This document shows positions 30,570 through 41,682 of a stretch of DNA of 55,820 bases, in pieces. Source of the DNA: an uncultured Pelagibacteraceae bacterium (GTDB taxonomy: Bacteria > Pseudomonadota > Alphaproteobacteria > Pelagibacterales > Pelagibacteraceae); contig CACLEU010000004.1 in assembly GCA_902606075.1 (NCBI GenBank), forward strand, positions 1 through 55,820, read 5' to 3'. The position numbers and the translations under genes were made by a program. Position 1 is the first letter of the stretch, and each line of letters starts with the position of its first letter. A model generated the notes under the pieces. The model searched no databases, was not told where the DNA came from, and was given only the letters and a program-made list of their open reading frames with translations.

Positions 30570-32284
30570 TAAATATCAGCGTATACTTTAACCTCGTTTT
30601 TACCACCTGGATGTGTTGGTGCTCCTAAATATGCTGGTCCAACTGTTTGTGCATATTTCCATAGAGTTCCATTGCCAAAGTTAATCTTTTTAGGTCTCCA
30701 CTTTTTATGTCTTTTTTGTAATTCTTTTTTAGACAATCTAACATTAATTGTTCCTTTTTTAGCATCAATGTCTATTACATCACCGTTTTTAAGTAATGCA
30801 ATTGGCCCTCCAACAGATGCTTCTGGACCAACATGCCCAATACAAAAACCTCTTGTTGCACCTGAAAATCTACCATCTGTAATAAGTGCTACCTTCTCTC
30901 CTTTTCCTTGACCGTAAATTGCACCAGTTGTCTGTAACATTTCTCTCATACCAGGACCACCTTTTGGACCTTCGTATCTAATAATAATTATATCTCCATC
31001 TTTATATTTTTTATTTTTGACAGCTTTATACGCAGACTCTTCAGTATCAAAACATCTTGCTCTTCCTGTAAACTGTAATTTTTTTAATCCTGCAACTTTT
31101 ACAATTGCTCCTTCTGGTGCAAGATTTCCTTTTAAACCTACAACTCCACCATCGTTTGAAAGTGGATTGTTATATTTTCTCATAACTTTTTGTTTTGGAT
31201 TAAATTTAATATTTTTAAGATTTTGTCTCATAGTTTTTCCAGTAACAGTCATACAGTCACCATGGATATATCCACCATCTAACAAAGTTCTTAATAACAT
31301 TGGTACACCACCTGCTATCCACATATCTTTTGCAACATATCTTCCACCTGGTTTTAAATCTGCAAGATAAGGAGTTTTTTTAAAAATTTTAGCAACATCC
31401 ATTAAATCGAATTTAATTCCTATTTCATTTGCTATAGCTGGTAAATGTAATGCAGCGTTAGTTGAGCCTCCGGTTGCTGCAACAATCGTTGCTGCATTTT
31501 CTAAAGCTTTTCTTGTAACAATATCTCTTGGTCTAATATTTTTTGCTAACAAATTCATTACAGCTTTTCCACTTTGTAATGCAAATTTATCTCTTTGTTC
31601 GTAGGGTGCTGGAGTTCCGGCTGAATAAGGTAATGCTAATCCCATCGCTTCTGAAACACATGCCATAGTGTTTGCTGTAAATTGACCTCCACAAGCACCA
31701 GCACTTGGACAAGCTTTTAATTCTAATTTTCTTAAAGCATGTGCATTCATTTGTCCTGCAGAATATTTACCTACTCCTTCAAAAACATCTACAACAGTAA
31801 CATCTTTACCGTTAAATCTTCCAGGAAGTATAGAGCCTCCATAAATAAATACACTTGGCACATTTAATCTAACCATGGCCATCATTAAACCTGGTAAAGA
31901 TTTATCACATCCTGCAACACCAACTAATGCATCATAACAATGTCCTCTAACAGTTAGTTCAGTTGAATCTGCTATGACATCTCTAGATACTAATGAAGAT
32001 TTCATTCCTTCATGTCCCATTGCGATACCATCTGTAACAGTAATAGTACAAAATTCTCTTGGTGTTCCTCCAGATGATTTAACACCTTTTTTAACTGATT
32101 GTGCTTGTCTCATTAAGGCAATGTTACATGGAGCAGCTTCATTCCATGTTGAAACAACACCAACAAAGGGTTTTGCAACATCTTTTTCGGTTAATTTCAT
32201 TGCATAATAAAAAGATCTTTGAGGAGCTTTATCTGGTCCTAGCGAAGTGTGTCTACTGGGTAGTTTTTTCTTATTAAATTTCAT
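30569..32284 (-). CDS. ilvD: Dihydroxy-acid dehydratase
   Basis: [44 protein letters not shown]. Confidence 0.97.
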   Translation of the reverse strand: MKFNKKKLPSRHTSLGPDKAPQRSFYYAMKLTEKDVAKPFVGVVSTWNEAAPCNIALMRQAQSVKKGVKSSGGTPREFCTITVTDGIAMGHEGMKSSLVSRDVIADSTELTVRGHCYDALVGVAGCDKSLPGLMMAMVRLNVPSVFIYGGSILPGRFNGKDVTVVDVFEGVGKYSAGQMNAHALRKLELKACPSAGACGGQFTANTMACVSEAMGLALPYSAGTPAPYEQRDKFALQSGKAVMNLLAKNIRPRDIVTRKALENAATIVAATGGSTNAALHLPAIANEIGIKFDLMDVAKIFKKTPYLADLKPGGRYVAKDMWIAGGVPMLLRTLLDGGYIHGDCMTVTGKTMRQNLKNIKFNPKQKVMRKYNNPLSNDGGVVGLKGNLAPEGAIVKVAGLKKLQFTGRARCFDTEESAYKAVKNKKYKDGDIIIIRYEGPKGGPGMREMLQTTGAIYGQGKGEKVALITDGRFSGATRGFCIGHVGPEASVGGPIALLKNGDVIDIDAKKGTINVRLSKKELQKRHKKWRPKKINFGNGTLWKYAQTVGPAYLGAPTHPGGKNEVKVYADI

Positions 32285-34905
32285 TATAAATCTTTAACTG
32301 TGATTGATATTTTATCAATATTTTTCTTTAATTCATTATAGTTATTTTTTTCTTGTTCAACAATATTTTTTGGTGCCCTATCTACAAAGCTTTTATTTGA
32401 TAACCTTTTTGATATCACATCTAATTCTACTTCATATTTATTTTGTCTTTTTAGTAAATTTTCTTTGATTAATGACAGATCCACAGATTGATCGAAGTAA
32501 ATTTTAAATATATCGCCGGCTATGACAAGATTTGCAGATGGTTTATTTTTCTCTCCATCAAGAAAGTTATTAATTCTTCCTAATTTTTTAAGTACAATCT
32601 CATTTTTAATTATAAAATTCTGATCTTTTTTTGGTAAATTGCTCAATGACATATCAACAAAGGAGCCAGGGCTTACATTTAGCTCATTTTTGAAAGATCG
32701 TAATTGGCTAATTAAATCAATTATTTTTTGGACTTCTTTAATATTCTTATCTTTTTTCATTTTATTTAAAGTCCAATTTGTGTGCATTAAATAAGTGCTA
32801 TTTAATTTATCAAGTTTATTCTTTAACCATAATTCCTCAGTAATAAACGGTATGAAAGGATGTAATAAAACCAATATTTCTTTGAAAACATATGAGGTAG
32901 TTAATTTTACCTCATTAATAGATTTTTTGTCTTTAGAATTTAAAATCGTTTTTGAAAGCTCTAAATACCAGTCGCAATAAGAATGCCAGACAAACTGATA
33001 AGCATTTCTTGCGGCTTCATCAAATCTATATTCTTTAATGTTTTTTTCGACTGTATCAGTTGTTTGATTTAACTCTGAAATTATCCATTTGTTAATATTT
33101 AAGTTAATTTTTGGAGTTTTTTTTGACCTTTTAAAATCACATTTATTCATTGATAAAAAATTATTAGCATTCCACAATTTATTTAAAAAATTTCTATACC
33201 CTTTAACTCTATCCTCTGAAAGTTTAACATCACGACCAGGTGAAGCCATTGATAATAAAGTAAATCTTAATGCATCAGCACTATACTTTTCTATTAATAC
33301 TAAAGGATCAATAACGTTGCCTTTAGATTTTGACATTTTTTGACCTTTTTCGTCTCTAACTAAAGCGTGAACATAAATATCTTTAAAAGGTTCTTTATTT
33401 AAAAATTCCATACCAAACATCATCATTCTAGCAACCCAAAAAAAGATAATATCAAAGCCTGTTACTAATACAGAGGTTGGATAAAACTTTTTTAAATATT
33501 CATTTTTTTTTGGCCATCCTAAAGTTGCAAATGCCCATAAACCTGATGAAAACCATGTATCAAGTACATCTTCATCTCTAATTAATTCAACATCTTTTTT
33601 ATATTTTTTCTTAGCAAGTTTTTTTGCTTCTCTAAAATTTTGTGCAACAAATATCTTTTTATCTGGACCGTACCAAGCAGGTATTTGGTGACCCCACCAT
33701 AACTGTCTTGATATGCACCACGGTTCTATATTGTTCATCCATTGAAAGTATGTTTTAGACCAATTTTTTGGAAAGAAACTTGTTTTTTTATTCTTAACTA
33801 TTTTCTTTGCTTTGATAGATAATTTTTTTGCATCTGCAAACCATTGTTCAGTTAAATAAGGTTCGATAACAGAATTTGATCTATCGCCATATGGAACTTT
33901 ATTTTTTATTTTTTCCTCTTTAATTAATTTGTCACCTAATTCATTAAGTATTTTTTTTCGAGCCTCAAATCTATCTAATCCTACATATTTGTTTGGTGCA
34001 TTAATATTAATTTTACCATCTTCAGTGAAAATATTTATGATCTCTAGTTTATTTCTTTTACCAACGTCATAGTCATTAAAATCATGTGCAGGTGTAATTT
34101 TAACAGCTCCAGAACCTTGCTCTGGATCTGCATAGTCATCAGCTATAATTTTAATCTTTCTGTTTGTAATTGGTAAAATTACATTTTTTCCAACTAAACT
34201 TTGATATCTTTCATCTTTGGGGTTTACAGCTACCGCCGTATCTCCGAGCATTGTTTCAGGCCTAGTTGTCGCAATCGTTATAAAATTTGAAGAATTTTCT
34301 ATTTGGTAATTTATATAATATAGCTTTGAATTGACTTCTCTTTGGTCTACCTCCAGATCCGATATGGCTGTTTTTAAAACAGTATCCCAATTAACCAATT
34401 TTTTAGACTTATAGATTAAGCCTTTATTATATAAATCTATAAAAACTTTGATTACGGATGAGGATAGATTTTCGTCCATTGTAAATGCATTTCTTGACCA
34501 ATCACAAGAACAGCCTAGTTTTTTTAATTGATTTATAATTATACCACCGTACTCTTTTTTCCAGTCCCAGACTTTTTCTACAAATTTATCTCTACCGATA
34601 GTTTTTTTATCAATATTTTGACTTTGTAATTTTTTCTCTACAAGTGCTTGAGTTGCAATACCTGCATGATCTGTTCCTGGTTGCCATAAAGTCTCGAAAT
34701 TATTCATTCTGTGATATCTAATTAATAAATCTTGGATCGTATTGTTTAAAGCGTGGCCCATATGTAAGCTTCCAGTTACATTAGGTGGTGGTATTACAAT
34801 TGAATATTTTTTCTTGTTTTTTTTTGGTTTAAAAAGTTGTTTTTTTTCCCAATATGAATAAATCTTGTTTTCTACTTTTGTATGTATGTATTTTTCTGAA
34901 CTCAT
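32284..34905 (-). CDS. valS: Valyl-tRNA synthetase
   Basis: [30 protein letters not shown], 873 aa. Confidence 0.97.
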   Translation of the reverse strand: MSSEKYIHTKVENKIYSYWEKKQLFKPKKNKKKYSIVIPPPNVTGSLHMGHALNNTIQDLLIRYHRMNNFETLWQPGTDHAGIATQALVEKKLQSQNIDKKTIGRDKFVEKVWDWKKEYGGIIINQLKKLGCSCDWSRNAFTMDENLSSSVIKVFIDLYNKGLIYKSKKLVNWDTVLKTAISDLEVDQREVNSKLYYINYQIENSSNFITIATTRPETMLGDTAVAVNPKDERYQSLVGKNVILPITNRKIKIIADDYADPEQGSGAVKITPAHDFNDYDVGKRNKLEIINIFTEDGKININAPNKYVGLDRFEARKKILNELGDKLIKEEKIKNKVPYGDRSNSVIEPYLTEQWFADAKKLSIKAKKIVKNKKTSFFPKNWSKTYFQWMNNIEPWCISRQLWWGHQIPAWYGPDKKIFVAQNFREAKKLAKKKYKKDVELIRDEDVLDTWFSSGLWAFATLGWPKKNEYLKKFYPTSVLVTGFDIIFFWVARMMMFGMEFLNKEPFKDIYVHALVRDEKGQKMSKSKGNVIDPLVLIEKYSADALRFTLLSMASPGRDVKLSEDRVKGYRNFLNKLWNANNFLSMNKCDFKRSKKTPKINLNINKWIISELNQTTDTVEKNIKEYRFDEAARNAYQFVWHSYCDWYLELSKTILNSKDKKSINEVKLTTSYVFKEILVLLHPFIPFITEELWLKNKLDKLNSTYLMHTNWTLNKMKKDKNIKEVQKIIDLISQLRSFKNELNVSPGSFVDMSLSNLPKKDQNFIIKNEIVLKKLGRINNFLDGEKNKPSANLVIAGDIFKIYFDQSVDLSLIKENLLKRQNKYEVELDVISKRLSNKSFVDRAPKNIVEQEKNNYNELKKNIDKISITVKDL

Positions 34906-35023
34906 TACTGATTTATAGTTTATAATTCAATAAACGCATTAAACAATAATCAAAATTAGATTGAATTTGATAGAATATTTCATATATAAACATCAAATAG
35001 ATAGTTTTGTTAATCATTTTAAC

Positions 35024-35097
35024 GGTAACGTGGCGGAATGGTTACGCAGAGGATTGCAAATCCTTGTATCCCGGTTCGATTCCGGGCGTTACCTCCA
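35024..35097 (+). tRNA. tRNA-Cys(GCA)
   Basis: GGTAACG/CGTTACC acceptor, anticodon loop TTGCAAA, encoded CCA. Confidence 0.95.
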
Positions 35098-35149
35098 AAA
35101 AAAAAGAGTTGTTTTAACCCAAAAAAAAAGTAAGTTTTGATTTTTACAT

Positions 35150-35225
35150 TCCTCGGTAGCTCAGTTGGTAGAGCAGTTGACTGTTAATCAATTGGTCGCA
35201 GGTTCGAGTCCTGCCCGAGGAGCCA
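35150..35225 (+). tRNA. tRNA-Asn(GTT)
   Basis: TCCTCGG/CCGAGGA acceptor, anticodon loop CTGTTAA, encoded CCA. Confidence 0.95.
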
Positions 35226-35227
35226 GA

Positions 35228-35599
35228 CTAGCCTGTCTTAGCAACTTTATTGAATACAGTATCGAGACTTTTAGTAAATTTAATTTTTTGATCATTAGAA
35301 AGTTCTGAAAAAACTTTCATTAAAAAATTATAATTTATACTTAGATGTCCTTCTTTAATTTTTTCAGCATTTATTAAATATTCTGAAAAATCTTCAAAAA
35401 AATAGCTTATTGGAACTTTTAAATAGTTTGAAAGCTGTAATAATCTCATTGAACTAACTCCATTTGTCCCTTTTTCGTATTTTTGAATTTGTTGAAATGT
35501 AACGTTGATTGCTTTTGCTACTTTTGTTTGTGTTAAACCTAATGCTAGACGTCTTAACTTAAGTTTGCTGCCTAAGTGCTTATTAAAATTATCTTCCAT
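35228..35599 (-). CDS. XRE-family helix-turn-helix regulator
   Basis: LGSKLKLRRLALGLTQTKVAKAINVTFQQIQKYEKGTNGVSSMRLLQLSNYLKV. Confidence 0.9.
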   Translation of the reverse strand: MEDNFNKHLGSKLKLRRLALGLTQTKVAKAINVTFQQIQKYEKGTNGVSSMRLLQLSNYLKVPISYFFEDFSEYLINAEKIKEGHLSINYNFLMKVFSELSNDQKIKFTKSLDTVFNKVAKTG

Positions 35600-35745
35600 A
35601 GAACCCCTCTAAAAAGGATAATTGAACTCTATCCTGAAGGTTTATGCAAGCACAAAAAAAATTATTTTTTGCAGAATTTGTGGCTTGACAATTAGATAAA
35701 TCTAAAAATTTGTTGTTATAAATGGCGACTTTTTGAGTATCTTTA

Positions 35746-36480
35746 TTATAAGATTTGACTTAAGAATAACTTTGTACGGTCACTTTTTGGGTTAGCAAAA
35801 AATTCTTTAGTTGTATTTTTCTCAACAATCATCCCTTCATCCATAAAAATTACTTCATCAGCGACTTCTTTAGCAAATCCCATTTCATGAGTAACTACAA
35901 TCATTGTCATTCCACCCTTTGCAAGGTTAACCATTGCATCCAATACTTCTTTAATCATTTCTGGATCTAATGCAGATGTAGGTTCATCAAATAACATTAT
36001 CTTTGGTTCCATGCATAATGCCCTTGCAATCGCTGATCTTTGTTGTTGACCACCTGATAATTGACCTGGAAATTTATATGCCTGGTCAACGATTTGAACT
36101 TGTTCAAGTTGATTTAATGCTAATTCTTCTGCTTTCTTTTTTGGCATTTTTTTTACCCATATTGGTGCTAAAGTGCAATTATCTAATATTGATAAGTGTG
36201 GAAATAGGTTAAATTGTTGAAAGACCATGCCAACTTCTGCTCTAATTTCTTCAATATTTTTTGTGTTTTCATTAAGCTCGTTACCATCAACAATAATCTT
36301 ACCTTCTTGATGCTCTTCTAGTCTATTTATACATCTAATTAATGTTGATTTACCTGATCCTGATGGACCACATACAACTATTTTTTGTTTTGCATTTACG
36401 TCTAAATTAATATTCTTTAATACTTGAAAATCTCCAAACCATTTGTTTACATCATTAATTTTTATTATTGGTTCAGACAT
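35746..36480 (-). CDS. bztD: Amino-acid ABC transporter ATP-binding protein (BztD/AapP)
   Basis: [55 protein letters not shown]; linked permeases and SBP. Confidence 0.9.
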   Translation of the reverse strand: MSEPIIKINDVNKWFGDFQVLKNINLDVNAKQKIVVCGPSGSGKSTLIRCINRLEEHQEGKIIVDGNELNENTKNIEEIRAEVGMVFQQFNLFPHLSILDNCTLAPIWVKKMPKKKAEELALNQLEQVQIVDQAYKFPGQLSGGQQQRSAIARALCMEPKIMLFDEPTSALDPEMIKEVLDAMVNLAKGGMTMIVVTHEMGFAKEVADEVIFMDEGMIVEKNTTKEFFANPKSDRTKLFLSQIL

Positions 36481-37770
36481 TTATCTCTCTGTTTTATATT
36501 TCTGTTCAAGATTATAACTATATTTACTCATTGCATAGCAAATTATCCAAAAGATTATTGCTGCAAAGATATAGCCCTCCATTGCAAAACCTAGCCATTT
36601 AGGATTAGTTTTTGCCAATGCTAGCATGCCGGCTATTTCGGCTAACCCAACTACAAAGATTAACGGAGTATCTTTTACTAATGCTAAAAATGTATTGGCT
36701 ATTCCCGGAATTACTAATTTTAAGGCTTGAGGTAAAATGACAAAGATGTGCATTTTCCAATATCCCATCCCTAATGACTTAGCTGCATCATACTGGCCTC
36801 TAGGTAAAGCTTGTAAACCTCCTCTAATAACTTCAGCGCAATAAGCAGCCTCAAATAAAGTAATTGCAATTATAACTCTTACAAGTTTATCCATAAAAAA
36901 GTCTTCAGGTAAAAACATAGGAAACATTACAGAAGACATAAACAACACAGTTATTAAAGGAACACCCCTCCAAAATTCAATATAACAGATTGATGTATAT
37001 CTTACCGTTGGTAAGTTTGATCTTCTACCTAAAGCAAGGATCATTCCGAGTGGGAAACAAAAAATTAAACAGAAAAACGAGACAATAAAGGTTAAAGATA
37101 AACCGCCCCAAGCACCTGTTTCTACCCAAACTAAACCAAAAGATCCACCTGATATTAAATAGTAGATTATTAAAAATGCTATTATCGGATATATAACAAC
37201 ATAATATAATGCTAAGTATTTTTTTAAATTTTCTTTGAAAAAATAACCAACAAATCCTAGTGCTATTACTAAAATAAATGCAGAGTTAATTCTCCAATGC
37301 ATCTCATTTGGATACATTCCATACATAAATCTTTTAAACCAAACTTTTATATAGGTCCAACAAGCTCCAGTTCCAGTGCAAGCTTGTTTTGTATCTCCAG
37401 AAATATTTGCATCAAGTACCATCCAGCTCAAAGCAGGCGGCAGTGCTTTTAGTAATGCAAAAATGATTATTAATGTAAGTAATGCATTAAAGTTTGAAGT
37501 ATTAATATGTTTATTTAAATTATCTATAATTTTAATACCAGAATATTCCATTCTTATAAATGATAGACCTATAAACCCAATTATTAATGGAAAAAATAAA
37601 CTTAAATTTCCGGGTAAAAAGGAAGTGATATTTATATTTAAAAATGAGTATAAAAAAACATCAAAAATAGATAATGAAAATAAAAAAGTGCCTAAATAAA
37701 TATTCGTTATATAATTGTTCGATTTAATTTGTGACAAGCTAATTTTCATTTTATTTTTCTTTAATCTCAA
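36481..37770 (-). CDS. bztC: Amino-acid ABC transporter permease (BztC/AapM)
   Basis: HisM-type EAA loop ALPRGQYDAAKSLGMGYWKMHIFVILPQALK; long N-terminal extension typical of BztC/AapM. Confidence 0.9.
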   Translation of the reverse strand: MRLKKNKMKISLSQIKSNNYITNIYLGTFLFSLSIFDVFLYSFLNINITSFLPGNLSLFFPLIIGFIGLSFIRMEYSGIKIIDNLNKHINTSNFNALLTLIIIFALLKALPPALSWMVLDANISGDTKQACTGTGACWTYIKVWFKRFMYGMYPNEMHWRINSAFILVIALGFVGYFFKENLKKYLALYYVVIYPIIAFLIIYYLISGGSFGLVWVETGAWGGLSLTFIVSFFCLIFCFPLGMILALGRRSNLPTVRYTSICYIEFWRGVPLITVLFMSSVMFPMFLPEDFFMDKLVRVIIAITLFEAAYCAEVIRGGLQALPRGQYDAAKSLGMGYWKMHIFVILPQALKLVIPGIANTFLALVKDTPLIFVVGLAEIAGMLALAKTNPKWLGFAMEGYIFAAIIFWIICYAMSKYSYNLEQKYKTER

Positions 37771-38902
37771 TTCTTTTATTATACCAATTCATTAGTGCAG
37801 CAATTGATAGGCTTATTGTTAAGTAGGTTAACATTGTAATACCTACAATTTCGATAGCTTTTCCAGTTTGCATTAAAGCAGTTCCAGCAAAGACTAATAC
37901 TAAATCTGGGTATGCAATTGCTGCAGCTAAAGATGAATTTTTTGTTAAATTTAAATACTGGTTGGTTGTAGGTGGTATAATAATTCTTAAAGCTTGCGGC
38001 ATTATAACTAATTTTAGAATTTGATTAGGATTTAAACCTACTGATGCTGCGGCTTCTTTTTGTCCCTTACTTATACCTTGAATACCTGCTCTTACACATT
38101 CAGCTACAAAAGTTGATGTATAAAGTGAAAGTGCTAAAACTAATGCAATTAGTTCAGGTGGCAGTCTAATGCCCCCTTCAAAAATAAATGATGTTTTTGC
38201 TAATTGTTTTAAAACAGGTATTTCAAAATCTAGGGTAACACCACCAAATAAAAAAGACAGTAATGGTAAAATTGTTATTAAACCTAATGAAATATATAAA
38301 ACTGGTAATTGTTTTCCCTCTTTTTCTTGAATTTTTTTTGCATAAATTTTAATAAAGATAATTGATATTATTGAGGCCAACAAACACGACATAAATACGT
38401 TAAGATTTTCCCATATCATTGATGGTATATAATAACCTTTGATAGTCATATAGGTTACACCAAACCATGGTTCAGCTTTTTCTGGCAGTGGTAACGCTCT
38501 TAATGCAGCATAATACCAAAAGAAAATTTGTAATAATAAAGGTATGTTTCTAAAAAATTCTACATACCATGCAGCAGAGTTTCTAATTAGGAAATTGCCT
38601 GACAATCTAGCAACACCAATTATAACTCCTAATATTGTACAAAATATTATACCTAAAAATGATACTAAAAGTGTATTTAACAAGGCTACTACATACGCCC
38701 ACATGTACGAGTCTTGACCATCATAATCAAGAAGAGTGAATTGCATATCAAAAGATGCCTCTTGTTTTAGAAAACCGAAACCAAAATCAATACCTCTATT
38801 ATCCATATTGACTTGTGCATTTATCGTAAAAAAACCGAATATTAAGACTACAAATAGAATAGTAAGAATTTGTGGGATGTATCTTTTTATTTTGTTGTTC
38901 AT
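37751..38902 (-). CDS. bztB: Amino-acid ABC transporter permease (BztB/AapQ)
   Basis: GISKGQKEAAASVGLNPNQILKLVIMPQALRIIIPP. Confidence 0.9.
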   Translation of the reverse strand: MNNKIKRYIPQILTILFVVLIFGFFTINAQVNMDNRGIDFGFGFLKQEASFDMQFTLLDYDGQDSYMWAYVVALLNTLLVSFLGIIFCTILGVIIGVARLSGNFLIRNSAAWYVEFFRNIPLLLQIFFWYYAALRALPLPEKAEPWFGVTYMTIKGYYIPSMIWENLNVFMSCLLASIISIIFIKIYAKKIQEKEGKQLPVLYISLGLITILPLLSFLFGGVTLDFEIPVLKQLAKTSFIFEGGIRLPPELIALVLALSLYTSTFVAECVRAGIQGISKGQKEAAASVGLNPNQILKLVIMPQALRIIIPPTTNQYLNLTKNSSLAAAIAYPDLVLVFAGTALMQTGKAIEIVGITMLTYLTISLSIAALMNWYNKRIEIKEK

Positions 38903-38920
38903 TAGAGCTTATAATAAAAA

Positions 38921-38948
38921 AAAGGGCTAGATAAATCTAGCCCTTTTT
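38921..38948 (-). terminator. Intercistronic hairpin plus T tract between bztA and bztB
   Basis: AAAGGGCTAGAT-AA-ATCTAGCCCTTTTT, perfect stem. Confidence 0.8.
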
Positions 38949-38965
38949 AAGTCTTTTAAGATAAA

Positions 38966-40003
38966 TTATCTTGCTGGTGGAACGTATAAAATTCCGCCTT
39001 TTGTCCAAAGTTGATTTGGACCTCTGTCTGGTAAAATACCAGTGTCTGCTATATTTCTTTTATAACTTTCACCGTAGTTACCAACTTGCTTGATAATTCT
39101 TAGGTTCCACTCGTTATCTAAACCGAATGCTGCACCCATTTCACCTTCAGCTCCAACAAGTCTTTTTATTTGTGGATTATCTGAAGTTTTCATAGAATCT
39201 GCATTAGATGAAGTAATACCGTATTCTTCTGCTTCGATCATAGTGTTCAAAGACCATCTGACGATATCTTCCCAAACCGCATCACCTTGTCTAACAACTG
39301 GTCCTAAAGGTTCTTTAGAAATTGTTTCTGGTAGAACAATGTGTTCATCAGGGTTTTTCATTTTTGTTCTTTGGGCAGCTAAACCTGATTTATCAGTAGT
39401 GTAAGTGTCACATCTACCTGCATCATATGCTGCTACAACTTCGTCAGCTTTTTCAAAAGCTACTGGCTCATAAGAAATTCCTCTAGAATTAAAGAAGTCT
39501 CTCATATTTAACTCAGTAGTTGTACCAATATTAGTACAAGCTGATATACCATTTTTAAATTGGCCTGTTGAAGTTATACCTGAGCTTTTTCTGACCATGA
39601 ATCCTTGACCATCATAGAAATTAACTCCTACAAATGTTAATCCAATGTCAGCGTCTCTAGATAATGTCCAAGTAGTGTTTCTTGATAAAATATCAATTTC
39701 ACCTGATGTTAAGGCTGTAAATCTTTCTTTAGCACTTAGTGGAGTGAATTTTACTTTATTCGCGTCACCAAGAACTGCAGCAGCAACAGCTCTGCAAACA
39801 TCAACATCTATACCAGTCCAATTTCCAGACGCATCTGCATTTGAAAATCCTGGAAGACCTTGTGAAACACCACATCTAACAAAACCCTTTTTTTGAGTGT
39901 TTTTTAGAGTTTTTGACTTTTTAGCCATAGCCTCTGTTGTAAAAACAAATACAACAGCGATCATAGTTACTAAAGAAGTCAATTGTTTTAAGTGTTTAAA
40001 CAT
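38966..40003 (-). CDS. bztA: General amino-acid ABC transporter substrate-binding protein (BztA/AapJ)
   Basis: VRCGVSQGLPGFSNADASGNWTGIDVDVCRAVAAAVLGD, signal peptide. Confidence 0.93.
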   Translation of the reverse strand: MFKHLKQLTSLVTMIAVVFVFTTEAMAKKSKTLKNTQKKGFVRCGVSQGLPGFSNADASGNWTGIDVDVCRAVAAAVLGDANKVKFTPLSAKERFTALTSGEIDILSRNTTWTLSRDADIGLTFVGVNFYDGQGFMVRKSSGITSTGQFKNGISACTNIGTTTELNMRDFFNSRGISYEPVAFEKADEVVAAYDAGRCDTYTTDKSGLAAQRTKMKNPDEHIVLPETISKEPLGPVVRQGDAVWEDIVRWSLNTMIEAEEYGITSSNADSMKTSDNPQIKRLVGAEGEMGAAFGLDNEWNLRIIKQVGNYGESYKRNIADTGILPDRGPNQLWTKGGILYVPPAR

Positions 40004-40021
40004 ATATTTCCTCTTAGTTAT

Positions 40022-40128
40022 TTATTTGTTAACAAATAATTCAAAATAAATTTTTGAATTAACTCAGTTAATCACTTAAGTAAAACTTGATCAATGTAAA
40101 TCAAATGACATTACTGATCAAAATGTCA
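40022..40128. promoter_or_regulatory. Run of inverted repeats upstream of bztA
   Basis: TTATTTGTTAACAAATAA (40022-40039), AATTCAAAA-TAAAT-TTTTGAATT (40038-40060), TTAAC-TCA-GTTAA (40059-40071), TTGATCAATGTAAATCAA (40087-40104), TGACATT…AATGTCA (40106-40128). Confidence 0.55.
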
Positions 40129-40174
40129 CAAAATTTCTAATCTAGAACAATTGAAAACAACCTTGGGTAGAATG

Positions 40175-40251
40175 TGGCGCGCCCTGAAGGATTCGAACCT
40201 CCGACCCACGGTTTAGAAAACCGTTGCTCTATCCAGCTGAGCTAAGGGCGC
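40175..40251 (-). tRNA. tRNA-Arg(TCT)
   Basis: GCGCCCT/AGGGCGC acceptor, anticodon loop TTTCTAA, encoded CCA. Confidence 0.95.
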
Positions 40252-40278
40252 AGTAAATATTGCATTTATAATACTTAA

Positions 40279-41682
40279 TTAAGTTTTAAAAAAGAACTTT
40301 TTACAAATTATTAGTATCGATATTAGTTCAACTCTACCGATTATCATAAAAAACATTATTGATATTTTTGAAAATATTGACAAATCATAAAAGGTGAACT
40401 CACTAAGGCCAGAAGTAAATGAGTTAACTGTATTCATCAAAGTTAATATGGATAATTTAAAAGCATCTTCACTATTAATTCCTGAGATCGTAAGCATCAT
40501 AGATAAAATTGATAAAGATAAAATAAAAATTATTACTGAAACAAAATACTTATGAAAGTCATTATTAGAGAAATTGAAACTAAAAAAGGGTAGTTTGTTT
40601 ATAAACAAACTTTTTGGTTTTGAATGTGAAACTAATTCATTGATTGAAAATTTAAATAACAAAAATAATTTAAAAAATCTGATGCCTGAACTTGTTGAAA
40701 AAAAAGATCCTCCTATTATAATCAAGATTAAAAAAATAAAAGATAAATTTTTGGGTATATTAGTAGAAAAACCAATATTGGAAATAGAGCTACAGATAGC
40801 TAAAAAAAGTGATGAAAAATTATCATCAATATTAAGAAAAAGAAAAAAAAAACTTATCAAAATTATTAGATAAAAACCTAAATATAAATCTTCAGAGAAA
40901 AAATTGATGTTTCTTTTATGAAAAAAAAGCAAGTTATATGTGAAGAAAAGACTAAAAAAAGATATTAGCATCATCAAAGATAATATAATTTCCTTGAATT
41001 TAGTATTTATAATTAATTCTAAACTATTTACTGGTAAAAAACCTCCTGATGAAATTAAGGACAATGACAAATTAAATGAATTAAAAGCTCTCAAATCTGA
41101 AAAATATAAAACAAAAAAAATTACTATAGTTAATGACAAATAAACAATGCCTATTTTAAAACTTTGCTTAATAGTTTCATTCGAATTGAAATTTATAAAA
41201 TTTGTTAGAGATTTTTTTAAATTGTTATCAAAAATATCAATTAAAAGTATTATTGAAATTAAAAAATAAAGGCCACCTAACCATTGTGAGGAAGATCTCC
41301 ACAATATTAAGCTTTCATCTAAATGTTTAATATTTTCAAATATTGTAAATCCGGTTGATGTAAATCCTGATATAGCTTCAAAATAAGAGTCTATAAAACT
41401 TATATTATTTATAATTAAATAATAAGGAATAGATAATAAGATAGGAATACTAATATAACCTAAAATAACAGTGAATATTTTTTGATAAATAGTTATTTTA
41501 TTAAAATTTTTTTTTTTAAAAAAAACGATTAATCCAAAAAAAAGTGTAATGATAAAGATAAAAAGAAAATTATTTATATTTAAGAAAAGCTTAAAGTAAT
41601 AACAGTATAAAATGTTTAAAAAAGACAAAACTGCGATAAATATAGAAAACACTCCTAAGTATAACTGAGTAAAATTAACCAT
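40279..41682 (-). CDS. trkH: TrkH-family potassium uptake protein
   Basis: FEAISGFTSTGFTIFENI, multi-TM, next to trkA. Confidence 0.9.
   Translation of the reverse strand: MVNFTQLYLGVFSIFIAVLSFLNILYCYYFKLFLNINNFLFIFIITLFFGLIVFFKKKNFNKITIYQKIFTVILGYISIPILLSIPYYLIINNISFIDSYFEAISGFTSTGFTIFENIKHLDESLILWRSSSQWLGGLYFLISIILLIDIFDNNLKKSLTNFINFNSNETIKQSFKIGIVYLSLTIVIFFVLYFSDLRAFNSFNLSLSLISSGGFLPVNSLELIINTKFKEIILSLMMLISFFSLFFTYNLLFFHKRNINFFSEDLYLGFYLIILISFFFLFLNIDDNFSSLFLAICSSISNIGFSTNIPKNLSFIFLILIIIGGSFFSTSSGIRFFKLFLLFKFSINELVSHSKPKSLFINKLPFFSFNFSNNDFHKYFVSVIIFILSLSILSMMLTISGINSEDAFKLSILTLMNTVNSFTSGLSEFTFYDLSIFSKISIMFFMIIGRVELISILIICKKFFFKT

Noticed and set aside
30672-32207. Several plus-strand ORFs antisense to ilvD
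   Set aside because: ilvD is unambiguous on the minus strand; the antisense ORFs carry no domains.
40574-41143. Lysine-rich plus-strand ORFs antisense to trkH
   Set aside because: Antisense of a Phe/Leu/Ile-rich membrane protein, which produces Lys-rich reading frames.
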